Part shown: in pieces, positions 1-11,614 of the stretch
How the letters are laid out: each line of letters starts with the position of its first letter
Numbering within the stretch: the stretch's first letter is position 1
Assembly: GCF_023065955.2 (NCBI RefSeq)
Contig: NW_026623008.1
Coordinates: 21,510,001 to 21,574,000, forward strand
Direction of reading: 5' to 3'
From: Ursus arctos
Taxonomy: Eukaryota; Chordata; Mammalia; Carnivora; Ursidae
DNA: 64,000 bases
The notes under the pieces: model-generated
Seen by the model: only the letters and a program-made list of their open reading frames with translations
Database searches by the model: none
What the model was told of the DNA's origin: nothing
Position numbers and translations under genes: made by a program

Positions 1-236
1 TCATCCTTGATATCTGATCAGTAAGAATCTTATTCGGTCAGTTTAGCAAAAATTCCCCTAAGGTTGGTGTCTCCACGACACCCTCACCCAGCTCCTTGGC
101 TATATAAATCCCCACCAGTCCTGGTTGTCTTTGGAATTGTGCTCAGTTCTATAGTGAAGTCTCTTTTTCCCTATTGCTGTAGTTTCTGAATAACATCTGT
201 CTGTACCACTTTGTGTTTGGCTCTGGTTCTCTGACA
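1..236 (+). mobile_element. 3' part of an ERV LTR (class I-like)
   Basis: The window opens inside a retroviral LTR. A TATA box (tatataaatc, 101-110) is followed by a pyrimidine-rich R/U5-like segment, a weak poly(A) signal (gaataac near 188) and an end near 235. The order of promoter, poly(A) region and U5 is what solo LTRs of gammaretrovirus-like elements show. The 5' part lies outside the window. No internal viral genes follow. Confidence 0.5.
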
Positions 237-403
237 GTACTTAAAAAATTCCAACTTTGAATATAAAAGAGCTAAAAAGTAAAGCAAAGGATTGGATGGC
301 TGTGGTTTAGCTCAGGGGTCAGGACAGTCTTTTCTGAAGGGATGTGTCTTAAGCTGAGATCTGAAAGGTGATCTATATGTCAAGAAGAAGGAGACAATGT
401 GGT

Positions 404-428
404 AATAGCCCCCCCCCCCTTTTTTTGC
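404..428. repeat. C-run followed by T-run
   Basis: A homopolymer tract of about ten C followed directly by about seven T. Length is likely to vary and sequencing is error-prone here. Confidence 0.8.
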
Positions 429-544
429 CTGTCTAGAGCTCATTCCTCTTCTGGTAGGACAACTCCCCAGTGTTGCTTTCAGCCCATCCAGGTGGGGCTG
501 ACCCATCTCCTGACTCCTGCTACTAAGGCCCGGCCACTAAGTTA

Positions 545-920
545 ATTTTACTTCCTGGTTGTAATAATCACTTCAGTCATGGGAAGATGACCTAAACCAG
601 ACCAATGAGAATCATATAGGAACTTCTGCTAATCAGGAGAGACGTTAAAATAGTGTCATGTAATTCTAATGCTAACAATTCTCATTTCTCACTTAGAGTG
701 GAAAGCGTGATTGTGAATGACACCAATGCAGTTGGTAGAAATACAACATCCTGATGACATCATTTAAGTTCCTGGATCCAGCTATGCCTGAAGCCATCAA
801 TTCCTGGAGTTTTCAGGGAAATGTCCTAATTAATTTCCCTTTTTTGTTAGTTTGTTGAAGCCAGGCTGAGTTGAGTTTGAATTGGGGTTTTGCGACTTGC
901 AAAGAATCCTGTATATTTTG
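545..920 (+). mobile_element. Old LTR-like interspersed repeat, copy 1
   Basis: Contains the phrases gaccaatgagaatc, tgatgacatcattt and ctggatccagctatgcctga, ending in a segment with tgagttgag and cacttgcaaa-like words. I recognise this as a widespread mammalian repeat, probably a MaLR or ERV-type LTR, but cannot name the subfamily. Related copies lie at 61010-61290 and at the right edge of the window. Confidence 0.45.
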
Positions 921-1484
921 CACAGCTTCCTGACAAAGGAAAAAGCATGTGAGAAGCCTTAGAGGAGAGAAGGATCACAGTCTATTCAAGAAATCCAAAG
1001 AATGCCAGTGGGACTGAAGTGTGGTATGTGAGGGGAGAGTGGTGAACACGTACATATCATGGCTCAGAGTGCCAAGAAACCTGAGCATACACTGAGGAAA
1101 GTGGAGAGGGACAATGTAGAGGCTAAAAATATTAGTAAGAACTTCTAATTCTTTACAACTGGTGTACCCCATGACCTGTTCCGAAGGCTTCACTTCTCAT
1201 TATGGCTCATGCTCAACTCTTTATCCACTTGGGAAGTCATGAATCAAAGACCCAGGGACCATTATGACTGGACAGTTATGGAACATAAGTACTTCTTAGT
1301 CCAGTATCCTTATATTGTTTTATTTTAAATAATTGACCAAATAATGTAAAAATATATCATTATGGTAAAAAAGTCTAATAATACGGATGAAGCAAATGGC
1401 CTCATTTTAAAGAATGGAAACCAAGTCCAAGAATCCCCATCTTGTGCTGAGATATCTTAGGATAATAGTGACACATTTCTTTTA

Positions 1485-1725
1485 GCACCACCTATGTCCA
1501 ACCACAATGCGAAGCTATTACTTTCATTATTTTTTATTTTTTCTTCACCACAACCCTATGAGGTAGGTACCATATTATCCTTATTTGACAGATAAGGCAG
1601 CCATGGCCCAGAGAAGTTAAGAAAATTGTCCAAGATTATCTAATTAGCAAGGGGCAGACCATGATATGAATTCAGGCAGTTTGGCTCTAGAGCCCATCCC
1701 TTTGTTCTTGGTAGCAATCCAGATA
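1485..1725 (-). repeat. MIR SINE
   Basis: Reverse-complement MIR: caccacctatgtcca, the ccctatgaggtaggtacc block, tgacagataaggcag, gagaagttaag and a closing ggctctagagccc. The order and spacing match the MIR consensus on the minus strand. Confidence 0.72.
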
Positions 1726-2274
1726 ATTCCCTCTAAAAGACAGAGGTAAGTGATCCCAGGAGTCTGAAGAGAAAAGCCATCTAGCTGCCCTGGGACCTGT
1801 CCGTGGTTCTGAAGCGTATGTGGAAAATAACAGATATGGGACTCTTCTTCACCTTCTGTTCACTCTCCTGACCTCCACCCACCTTCTCTCACTCTCTGAC
1901 TCATCTCCCACTCTCCAGCATGTTCAGGCTATTCTTGATTACACCCACTTGGTTTAACTTGGTTCATTCCTTTTCTTATAAGCTGCCAAGCTGAGCCTTA
2001 GGCAAGTGGTATTCCCAAGCTACAACGGTTTTTGCTTTTTTCTCTTGGTCAAATCTGTGTTTATGCTTGGGCTTTAGGGAAGAAGTTCCTGCCCTCAAGG
2101 AGCCATAGGCAATCTAGGGATATAATGTATATAAGATATACATTAGGTAAGGCCTAAACATCCTAGGATGGCAGACATAACCCTACAGTGTCTCCTTTAA
2201 CAAGACTTTTTGTTTCTGTGACTGCTTTCCACATATAGTCTCTGAGCACAGGATGCATCTCCTACCACTGGACC

Positions 2275-2400
2275 TTTTCACATACTGCTCTTTGACGGGC
2301 ATAGTTTCCCACATGCTTGCTGAGCTCAGGTGCCACCTCCTCCAGGAAGCCTACTGTCATCCCTACCACCATCGCCACCTCCACTAGACTAAGTAGTTTA
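2275..2400 (+). repeat. L2 fragment
   Basis: Contains gctcaggtgccacctcctcc followed by aggaagcct, the motif typical of the 3' region of L2. Confidence 0.5.
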
Positions 2401-2934
2401 TCCTAAACTTTTGAGGGTGAAACTAACAACAGTGGGATATTAAAAAGCAATTAAATATGGTGGAATTCCATGCCAACACTCCAGTCCTTTAGATCCAATC
2501 TGGGGAAGAGAAGGAGTCCTAGGCTTAGAATGAAGAAAACTAGGATCTTCCCTGGGATTTCCCAAATATAGTGACCACGGGAAAATATATTCTCTCTGGG
2601 CTTCAGGCATTTCCTCTGGAACATGAGGGAGTTCAGGCCAAGTGGTTCAAGAATTCACTCTCTCCACAAACATGCCTAGAGTGTCTACCATGAGCCAGGA
2701 GTGGGGTCAGATCCAGTGTAGGGATGGAATGGATGCAGAGCGGAATCAGACCTGAGGAAAGGATAGGCAAGGATGGCATCACAGGATCAGAGAGGCCTGG
2801 ACAACTCAGAGGAAGGAGGACCTGCCAAAGCTGAGGGCACTAGAGAGGCTTCCCATGGGAAAGAGAATTTGAGTGGGGCACTGAAGAATTTTAGATGGTA
2901 CTGGATGCAGAGAGCATTTTAGAGAGAATAAAAG

Positions 2935-3190
2935 TCCTAGTTCTAGTGCTCTAGGGTCTGTGATTCTGGGCCATGGGTTCTGTGATTCTGGATTCCATGG
3001 CTTTGGATTCTGTGACTCTAGGTTCTAAATTTCTGGGTTTAGAATTCTGTGAATCTGGGATCTCTGCCTCTAGGTTCTGTGGTTCTAGGTTTTACAATCT
3101 GTAGCTCTGGGGTCTAGGATTCTACAGTCTTGGTTCTGGTTTATATATTTCTGGATTCTGGGTTCTGGGCTTTATGGTTCTTAGTACTGT
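2935..3190. repeat. Degenerate minisatellite, unit about 16 bp
   Basis: About fifteen diverged tandem copies of a unit like ggttctgtgattctgg. Unit length drifts between roughly 12 and 18 bp and no two neighbouring copies are identical, so the array is old. It is not a microsatellite and does not resemble a known transposon. Confidence 0.75.
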
Positions 3191-3792
3191 CATGATTATT
3201 CTTCTTTAAACCCAAAGGCACACGTTGGGGAAGACGAGGTCCTGACATCCTTCCAGCTCCTCTGAAGAATGTTGTTGTCTCCCTCTCCCCACCAAAAGAC
3301 AACTGGCCAAGAGAACCCCTCCCTTCCCACCCTGCTCTACAGTCCTCTTCCCAGTTTGTCTGCTCCTAATGAGGTTCCCTATGTAGATTGGGGCAGGTTG
3401 AGAAAGGTGTGGATGGAAGGGCCAGTCTACCTGACTCAGCAGGGCTAAAAATAATTATCTCTAGGCTCTGCTCTTCCCTAAGTGATGGATGGCCAGGACA
3501 GGGCGCTGCTCTCAGTAAAGAGGTCCCGAGTCCTGAAGTAACCTGAGGACTTACTCCTTAGTGAAGAAGGAGAAGGAGGCAGTGTGATTTAAGGGACCCT
3601 TAAAGGCACTGCCCACTGTCAGGGAGTTACCCCTTTGGATTAAGCATTGCCCTACCCTGGTGTCGTCCCTCAGGCTGCTGTCCCCAGCTTCTTCTGATGA
3701 AGGCCACTGGTACTGCTGCCTACCCACTTTGTTCCATCTGAGAAAAACCCAACAGAGACAGGAGGCAGTAAAGTTAATGCAATTCTTCCCCC

Positions 3793-3793
<1 letters not shown>

Positions 3794-3841
<48 letters not shown>
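3794..3841. repeat. (AC)24 microsatellite
   Basis: Perfect dinucleotide run of about 48 bases, probably polymorphic. Short cysteine/valine or threonine/histidine frames across it are artefacts. Confidence 0.97.
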
Positions 3842-3844
<3 letters not shown>

Positions 3845-4149
3845 ATATAACCATCTCTCTCTGGCTCCTAAGAATTCTGGTTTGAAGTAGAATATAACAA
3901 TACTTTGAAACTCAAGGACAAAAGTGTCATTTGTCTCAGGATATGAGTGTGTATGAACATGACTGGGTGTATGGGAGAGGCCTGACCTGAGGCGTGACTG
4001 GGGTTGTCCCCAAAGGTGTGGGTGGTGGTCTTAAGATGGTACAGCTCTTCCAGAGGGTGTGGGGGACTGTCTCAGCTGGTCTAACACGCCCCCTGCCAAT
4101 CTGGTGGTAACTTCGCCCTCTCCCTGGGCTGGTGCTTCCACTCAGGGAG

Positions 4150-4345
4150 CTCTCTGCCAGAGGGTTTTGGGACAGAGAGCTTATTCTTCTTTATTTGGTT
4201 TTTAGATTGTGGAACCAAAAAAATTACATTTAAACTGTTCGCAGGGAGGTAATTTTTCCTAATCACTTACCCTGCTGCACACGTCTCCAGAACTTGATTA
4301 CTTCTAATTAGATTAATTAGATGGAGAATAATTTCTTTTCTCTGG
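4150..4345. other. AT-rich unique block, possible conserved element
   Basis: A non-repetitive AT-rich island within GC-richer DNA. It has clustered homeodomain-type cores: attacatttaaac, tacttctaattagattaatt at 4299-4318 and agataatttc-like words. No open frame is convincing. The regulatory role is a guess from composition only. Confidence 0.3.
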
Positions 4346-4417
4346 GAATGTGAATGGAACAGCCCCAATGTCCCAGAGCCTGGCGGGGGGGTGCTGCTCA
4401 GATACGATGTCTGTCCT

Positions 4418-4512
4418 CTGAGTGGTGGAGGGACTTGCCCAAGGTCACACCATAAGCAAGTTGAACCCGGGTCTGATTCTGGAACCCTAACTCTTAACCA
4501 TCACACTATTGG
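4418..4512 (-). repeat. MIR SINE fragment
   Basis: Shows gacttgcccaaggtcacac, gaacccgggtctgattctgg and ctcttaaccatcacacta, the reverse-complement core of MIR. Confidence 0.72.
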
Positions 4513-4519
4513 TCTCACC

Positions 4520-6445
4520 TAGACCATCTGCCCTTTTCTTCCCTCCTGGGTTTGGGATCAGTGGGCTGTACCCTCCCCAGCATCACGGGTCCCAGGGAGG
4601 CGTTCAGAGCTGGGGTCAGGTTAGGCCTCCCTGTGCTGGTCTCCTGGACAAACCCTTCCTCACATCTCTCTGATGGTGGGTCCCGTCTATGTCCTAAATC
4701 ACCGAGTCCCTTTCACCACACACAAGGATGGGGAATGATCCTAGGAAACCAGAGAAGGCAAAATGCCAGGGAGAGTGCAAGAGTGCTGCGGAGTTGCTGG
4801 CCAAGGAACTGAGAGAGATGCCGGGAGGCACCTGGCCCTTGCTCCCACTCACCCTGGGCACCTGCGATCTGCCTCTGGGCATGTTGGTCACCACCTGAGC
4901 CATTTGAGCTGCTTCCCCCTGAGCTCGGCAGGCTGGTCCCCGACCTCACTAGAGCTGGGATCACTTGGCCCCACTTGGAGGCTCAATGTCCAAGCCCTGA
5001 ATAGGCTCTGGGTAGCAGGAGAGGGTGGGGGTCAGCTGCACCCCTGCGGCTCAGCACCAAGTCCTGGACTTGGGGCTTCGGCCTCCGTGCCAGGCAGCTT
5101 ACACGCACTGTCACTGATCTCCCCCTTGTAGTTTTCCCAGCGTCCTGCAAATGCTCACTGCATCCCACTCTGTGCGGCCCCGCTGAGACAAGCACCCACA
5201 TGCTCCGAAAGAGTCTTGCTATCCCGAGACCACACTTTCACTGCAGGGACCGCACGGTCCTGCCTCTTGCTCACACCGTCATGCTCATGTGTAACACACC
5301 CCGACACCAGTGCACACACATCCTTGTTAGTGACCCACACACGTGTACCTAGACACTGTCACATACACACAACTTGAGACAGTACACGCACATGTCTAAT
5401 AAAGCCTGAACACACACGCAGAGGGCAGCCACGTGTGCACGCGCACGCACACCATCCCACACAGATGCACCGACACTCAGGAGCCCTGCGTGCTAATCCC
5501 AGCACTGCCCAGATGTGCAAATATCTGGGCGCCTTCACTTTCCCCATCTGAACAAGGGAGTTAGATTCTGTTTCTTTGGGACCCTTCTGGCTGTGGCATC
5601 TTGGGGTTTAATTTTCTCTTTCATCTCTCTCTCTCTCACCCAGGGGCAGCACAGAGTGGGGTCATAAGCTGTCAGTCATGATTAGCCTTCATCAGCAACC
5701 TGGCCGCTCACCCTAGGAGCCCCAGGACAGAGCCTGAGACAGAGTCCGGGCCTGCGAGCTCAGGGCTTTACTGCCCCTGCATGCGCGCACACAGACGCAC
5801 GAGCGCGCTCTGCTCTCACGCTGGGACACATCTGTGGGAAAAGTCATGACCTTCTCCAAGCGATGGGATTTACCATCCAGAGCCAGGCCTGGAGCCAGGC
5901 CTGGCCCTCCCACCACCTGGGATCAATGACCACCCTCTGCATCTGTTCCTTTAGTATTTCTCTGAAAAATTCGCTGGTGAGGGGGACCAGCCCAGGAAGG
6001 CGAGAGAAAAGAAGGTCTGGAACCCGAAGCCTAAAGACAGGTTAATCCTGTCCTGTGGCTACAGATAGGTCCTGGAGACAGTTTGGAGAAAGGGGACAGG
6101 CAAGTCTACAGCCAGGGGGCCTGGAATCCCTGGTGGGTTACTGGAGAGCCTACAGAGGGGTGACAATGAGAAGCAGGCTGGCCCTTGCATGCCCTGAGAG
6201 TGAGCACCCCCTTAAAAGTTTGAACTCCCCATCCTGGTCCTTTCAAGGGACCCTGCCTTGCTGCTCTGTGTTCCCCCCTTCTCTGTGCCGCTGTGGCCAC
6301 CTGACCCCCATCTGTATGACCAGATAGCTCCAGGTGCCAGGACCAACCCTGCCCCAGCGGAGGGGTTTTAAGGAGTTCTGCACATTTTCCCAAAAAGGAC
6401 ATCACCAGGGTCAACAGGTGGTGTTCCACAGAAGAGGCTCAACAC
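4520..6445. other. GC-rich unique sequence, no gene recognised
   Basis: Roughly 1.9 kb without an identifiable gene. It includes a CA-rich but imperfect stretch (about 5270-5480, repeated cacac and cacgcac words), a CT tract near 5625-5640 and a tandem pair of gagccaggcctg at about 5879-5903. Several open frames of 60-120 codons overlap on both strands without homology that I recognise. Confidence 0.5.
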
Positions 6446-6449
6446 CTGT

Positions 6450-7365
6450 TACCATGGTGGAGGAAAGGAAAACCAAAACCACCGCGAGATCGCACCTCCC
6501 ACCCGTCAGAATGGCCAGCAGCAAAAAGATGAGAAATACCCAAGGTTGGCCAGGCTGTGGAGCAACGGGAGCCCTCGTGTACTGTTGGTGGGAATGCACA
6601 TCAGTCCCACCACCATGGAAAACAATATGGAGTTTTCTCAAAAAAAAAAAAAAAAAAATTAAAAATAGTTCTACCATACATATGATCCAGCAATTCCCCT
6701 TCTGGGAATGTACCCAAAGAGAATGAAGACAGGAATCCGACGAGCAGTACGCGCCCCCCACGGTTATCGCAGCGTTATTCACAATAGCAGAGCTGGGGAA
6801 GCAGCCCGAACACCCAGTGGCCGGGGCGGGGGGGGGTAATGGCTACGAAAGACGCGGTACAGATGCGCGGAGGAATATTAATCAGCCGCGAGAAAGGAGG
6901 CTGTGTGCCCCTTGCGGCCACGTGGATGGACCTGAGCACATTATGCTTACGGGAGATAAGCCAGAGATAGATAGCCAAGTACTGAACGGTATCACTTATG
7001 TTTGAAATCAAAAAAAAAAAAAAAAAAAGAAAAGAAAAAAAAAATCAAACGTGAAAACCAGAACAAGAGCAGGGAGTGAAATGGTGGCTCCTGGGGCTTG
7101 GGGCTGCGGGTCCAGCGTGGATGGTGTTTATGGTTACAAAACCATAATGAGTTACTAAAATAGCCAGAGATTTCATGTACAGTTTTTTGAACACAGACAA
7201 CAATATCGTACCATAAATATGAAGTGTGATAAGTATCATTACAATGGCAACCATATTACAATATATAAATGTGTCAAAGTAACAAGATGTATACCTTAAA
7301 TGTAGACAGTATTTCTTGTCAAAGTTATCTACTTAAAAAATGCAAACCAAAAAAAAAACAAAAAC
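6450..7365 (+). mobile_element. L1 3' end (end of ORF2 and 3' UTR), GC-shifted
   Basis: Sequence matches the last part of L1 ORF2: cacctcccacccgtcagaat, tactgttggtgggaatg, ccagcaattccccttctggg. The encoded peptide includes IQQFPFWECTQRE, close to the conserved ORF2 C-terminal region. The 3' UTR phrases follow (ttatgcttacgggagataag, gaacggtatcacttatgt), then A-rich tracts near 7009-7043 and 7345-7370. Poly(A) runs at about 6641-6658 interrupt the frame. Between about 6735 and 6935 many positions expected as A or T are G or C, giving an unusual CpG density for an old L1. Confidence 0.88.
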
Positions 7366-7369
7366 AAAA

Positions 7370-7545
7370 CACCACACCAACTTTATTCATGTGGAGTCTT
7401 TCCCGTCACCTGCGGTATGATGATGGAGTTCTATGCGTATGAGTTGACCAAATGAAGGAATGAATTAATGGATAACAAATAAATAAAAAACAATTAATTA
7501 ATAATTTAAAGAGAGAGTTCTGGGAGCAGGAAGTGGGGGTGAGGG
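7370..7545. other. AT-rich spacer after L1
   Basis: Short AT-rich sequence with taaataaataaaaaac and attaattaataattt words; nothing else recognised. Confidence 0.4.
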
Positions 7546-7660
7546 TGGCATCTGGCCTGGGTTTGCGTCCCAGCCACCCACTCACTGTGGGACCTGAGCC
7601 GCCTCTCCTGTCTCTGGGCCTGGGGTCCCCATCCCCCCAATAGGGTGAGGAGCTTGCCTG
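7545..7660 (+). repeat. MIR SINE fragment
   Basis: Contains tggcctgggtttgcgtccca, a cactcactgtgggacct block and ctctgggcctggggt, an eroded plus-strand MIR core. Confidence 0.5.
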
Positions 7661-9080
7661 GACCCCACGTGGGCTGACCGGGCCCCGGGGGCTTCCGCAG
7701 GTGCTCGGTGGGTGTTTATTCTCATCCTCTCTGTGGCCCCTACAGTGCCTGCTCCAAGCCAGCGCCCCGTAAATATCGACTAACCTGGAGAGATAATGGG
7801 ATGAGCCGATGTTTGGGTCTGGGCCTCACAGCACAAAATCTAAAACTGGGTTGGGCAGTGAAACAACCAGAGGGTAAGCTGGGTGGAGCCATGAGGGGTT
7901 TGGCTGGAAGACTTCCTGGAGGAGGCAGGCCTTGGGCTGTGTAGGATTTGGCTAGAGGAGGGGAAGGCATGAGAGGTGGGGAGACTGCTTGTGCAAAAGC
8001 AGGGAGGTGGGAGGCAAGGGGTCAAGGTGAGACCTCTCTCTCTCGTGTTGTGAGGCTGGCCCTGGGCTGTGTGTGTGTGTGGTGGGGGGAGTCCCAGCAC
8101 AGTGCTGGGCTCCCAGGGGGTGCTGGGTAACAGGGGCTCCCTCCCCTCTGTCAGCCCACCCAGATCACCTGCTCTCCTCCATCCCCAGGGCTGGCCTCGC
8201 CACCTGTCACATGTGTCCCAGTGGGGAGCAGGCTTCAGTGCGGTGACCTGGGGGACACGGACACGTCAGTCCTCTCGGGGAACACCACCAGGCTCTGCTT
8301 GCCGTGAAACACAGGGCCTAGAACCTCCGAGCTGGGAGGTGCATCCAGCCCCTCCACCCTGTAGGAACCCAGCACAGAGAGGTTCAGGGAGTGGCCCAAA
8401 GTCACCCAGCCTCCAGGGTGGGTTCCCCAGTGCTCTGCTCTCTGGCCAGCCTGGGGGAGGGTCCTCCATGTACAAACACCCAAGTGGAGAGCCTCAAGGA
8501 TTCCTCTTCTCCCTTTGTCCTCCCTCTGCCTTCACGTGCACCCACTCACTTCCAGGCTGAGCAGAGCAGGAAATGAGACCCCGGGGCTCCTGAGAGTCCA
8601 GGCCAGTGATCTGTGGCCCCATTGGCCAAGGCCTGGGCCTGCGCTAGGAAGGTAAGTGTTAAGCCCGGAGCAGCCCTTCCTTGTTGGTGTTTAATTGGCG
8701 GTTTCTAAAGGCCATCAGGAGCTCCAGAGAGCAAACGTTTTCTGTCTTAATGACACTGCCCCAGATTAAGGAGGGGCCCATCTCTCAGCTGATATAGAAG
8801 AGAGGCTGTCCATTACCCAGGATGGCCCTGGGCTGGCAGCTGGAGTCATTTTCCTGGAGACCTGCCTGAGTGGAGGAGGGGTCCTCTCCTCTCTGCCACC
8901 AGAAAATCCTGCCTGGTGCTTCTGACACTCACTCCAGGAAAGGATAGTCTGGAAAGACACTGAGGCAGACAGAGGCTCAGCTCAACAGGAGAGAGAGCTC
9001 CCGGTCCCAGTGGACCACAAGTTGACAGCCATCTGCCTTCATCTACCTTTTCCTTTTTTTGTTCCCCTTCTCTGCTTTCT
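7660..9080. other. GC-rich sequence, no gene recognised
   Basis: Unique-looking sequence. Around 7900-8030 there is an L2-like minus-strand segment (gaaggcatgagaggtgggg, cttgtgcaaaagcaggg), and at 8375-8410 a scrap of reverse MIR (gcacagagaggttcaggg). The block at 8640-8770, with tgtttaattggcggtttct, is unlike its surroundings and might be a conserved non-coding element. The open frames have no recognisable product. Confidence 0.4.
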
Positions 9081-9084
9081 GTCA

Positions 9085-9790
9085 CTGTACTTCACATTTT
9101 CCAGACTTTTATATAACTAGAATTATAGAGCATGGACTCTGTTGTCTGGTTTCTTTCATTCAGCCCAATTATTTTTAGCTTCATCCATTGTTGGTAGGTG
9201 AATAAATAGTTCGTTCCTTTTTATCGCTGAGTAGTAATCCATTATACGGGTAGACCACAATTTGTTAATCCCTTCACTCAGTGATGGGCATTGGGTTGTT
9301 TCAGTTTTTTTATGTTAACAAATAAAGTTGTTCTGAACATTTGTGGAAGCGTCTTCAGTGAACTCATGTTTTTATTTTTCTTGAGTAAATACCTAGGAGT
9401 GGACTGACGGGTCACGTGGTAGGAGGCATGTTTAACTTTTTAAGAAACTGCTGAACTGGTTTCCAGAGCCCTTGCACCATTTCCCGTCTCTGCCTGCAGT
9501 GCGTGGAGCTGTGGTTCTGCACGTCCACGGTCTGTGATGGCCACCACTCCACATGTGCAGTGGCATCTACTGTGGCTTCCAGCCGTGTTTCCACGTACAC
9601 ACTTGCCACCCGTATCTGTTCAAGTCTTTTGCCCCCTTAAAAAATCAGGTTGTTTATTTTCTTGTTATTGAGTTTCGAACGTTCTTTATATATTCCGGAA
9701 ACAAGTCCTTTATCAGATGTATAATTTGCACATCTTTTTCTCCTAGTCTGTGACTTGTTTTTTCAATCTCTTACCAGTGTCTTAATGCTC
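9085..9790 (-). mobile_element. L1 fragment (ORF2 3' region, inverted)
   Basis: Reverse-complement L1: ctttcattcagcccaattat, gctgagtagtaatccatta, cacagtgatgggcattgggt-like words, ggagtggactgacgggtca, aactgctgaactggtttcca and gttctttatatattccgg. The inverted ORF2 end is diverged, with many small indels. Confidence 0.88.
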
Positions 9791-11050
9791 AGAAGTTTTT
9801 AAATGTAATGAGGCTGCCATCCAAACTCGCTGTCCACTACGATAATTACAGCATCTGCCATCGTGGGTTCCTAGCATCCCCATAGCAGCCTGTTCCAGAA
9901 CAGGCCCTTCCCGGAATGTTAAATCCAGTGTCACAGGGCAGTCCCCTATATCAACACGTTGCCCTATCCAGCTTTGTATTTGGCCCTTCTGGATCCAGCA
10001 CCTCCCCAATCCATTTCCAGGCCATTTCCCTAGTTCCTCCTGGTCTTGTAGCCAAGCCTTGCTGCTCCTTGGATCTATAATCCCTCTCCTCTCCTGGCAG
10101 GCTGGTACTTCAGCAGATAAATTATGCTCAGATTTGAGCCTGGTTATGGGTTTGGCGGCCAAAGGGAAGGGAGGGGGTCAATCCTGAAGAAGAGGAGGGG
10201 TTGGGCCCCTCCTCACCTGAGGCCTTGCACAGTCTTCCAGCGAGGGGGCTTTCCTCTCTGCCCTCAACAGGGCAGAAGAGGTCACTTTGCAGCCCCAGAG
10301 GGTCAGGGGAGTCCAGGTTCTCAAGTCCATCCATCTGGATATTGTCACCCCAAGTGTCGGGGACGTACTCCCGGCCTATCAGGGCCCTGACTTTGGCACA
10401 GAAGACTTTCCTGGGTAGAGAGTTTGTCCTTCTTGCAAGCTCAGCCACTCCTACGATGACACCCCTCGCCCCGTCTCTGGCTACAGAGCTGGAGTCTCTT
10501 ATATGTTGCCACGTAGATTTTCCAATGAACATTTTGCTTCAAATTGCAGACTAATAAATCTGAGTCTACAGTTCTCAGTCTTCATGTATGTAACAGCTGA
10601 CAATTCCAATTTCCTTCTAATCACTTTCCCTCCCACACTTCTTGGTGCCAGAGACCTTGCCCCCAGCCAGCACACCCCCTCCACCTGTATCCCTGTTCCT
10701 GACGGGGGGATGTCTTAGTCACGGCACTGCTACCACAGGTCAGGGGCTCTTGCTACACCACCTGTCACCAATGACAGGGTCCTCACTGACATTGTCACAG
10801 TTTCATCTGAGAATCTGCTTCCTAGGATATTCCTACTACCAATGAGCTTGCATTGGGTTCCCTAGAAGCAGAGCCTGAGATGAGGATTCTTGAGAAAGTG
10901 GCTCACTGGGAGGAGGGGACTGAAGGGAGAATTCTGGGACAGGGGAAGGAGCTAAGCAAAGACGTGGCCTCTGGAGCCAGGACAGCTGGCTTTGGGAGGC
11001 TGCGTGCTCAATATCAGGACAGCCCTGGGGACCCTGGGGCATGGTCTGGG
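9790..11050. other. Mixed sequence, no gene recognised
   Basis: About 1.3 kb. Nothing in it resembles a known coding exon. Open frames of up to 134 codons overlap on opposite strands, which is expected in GC-rich DNA. The part from about 10860 may include unrecognised old repeat. Confidence 0.35.
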
Positions 11051-11054
11051 CAGG

Positions 11055-11610
11055 TGTATTAGTTAGGCTTTTCAGAGAAACAAAATCAATAGGCTATGTA
11101 TATGTATGCGGAAAGAGATTTATCATAAAGAACTGGCTCGTGCAATTATGGAAGCTGGTAAATTCAAAATCTGCCATGGGGACCAGCAGCCTGGACAGGC
11201 AGTCTGATGGAGAATTCCTTCTTGCCTGGGGAGGCCAGTCTTTCTATTCCATTCAGACCTTCAGCTGACTGGATGAGGCCCACCCATATTTTGGAGGGCA
11301 ATCTGCTTGCTCAAAGTTTCCTGCTTTTTTTTTTTTTTAAAGATTTTATTTATTTATTTGACAGAGAGAGAGACAGCCAGCGAGAGAGGGAACACAAGCA
11401 GGGGGAGTGAGAGAGGGAGAAGCAGGCTCCCAGCAGAGGAGCCCGATGCGGGGCTCGATCCCAGGATGCTGGGATCACGCCCTGGGCCGAAGGCAGATGC
11501 TTAACGACTGAGCCACCCAGGTGCCCCAAGTTTCCTGCTTTAAACATTAATCTCACCCAAATCACCCTCCAAGCTGACACATGAAATGAACCATCACAGT
11601 AGGAAATACG
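11055..11610 (-). mobile_element. MLT2-type ERVL LTR, split by a SINE
   Basis: Starts gtattagttaggcttttcag with gaaacaaaatcaataggcta, then gagatttatcataaagaact and gcaattatggaagctgg. It continues with gactggatgaggcccaccca and gagggcaatctgcttgctca and, after the SINE, taaacattaatctcaccc and accatcaca. This is the reverse complement of the MLT2 LTR consensus as I know it. The middle is deleted relative to full length. Confidence 0.72.
11327..11527 (-). mobile_element. Can-SINE (tRNA-Lys type) with 13-bp target repeats
   Basis: Inverted carnivore SINE: T-run and aagattttatttatttattt tail, GA-rich body, tcccaggatgctgggatcac, and the tRNA-derived head ending ctgagccacccaggtgcccc. It is flanked by perfect copies of aagtttcctgctt at 11314-11326 and 11528-11540. 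It is inserted in an MLT2 LTR. The head is tRNA-derived but is not a tRNA gene. Confidence 0.97.
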
Positions 11611-11614
11611 GGGC

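Noticed and set aside
3551..3845. Short frames with Cys-Val or Thr-His repeats
   Set aside because: Translation of the AC dinucleotide run.
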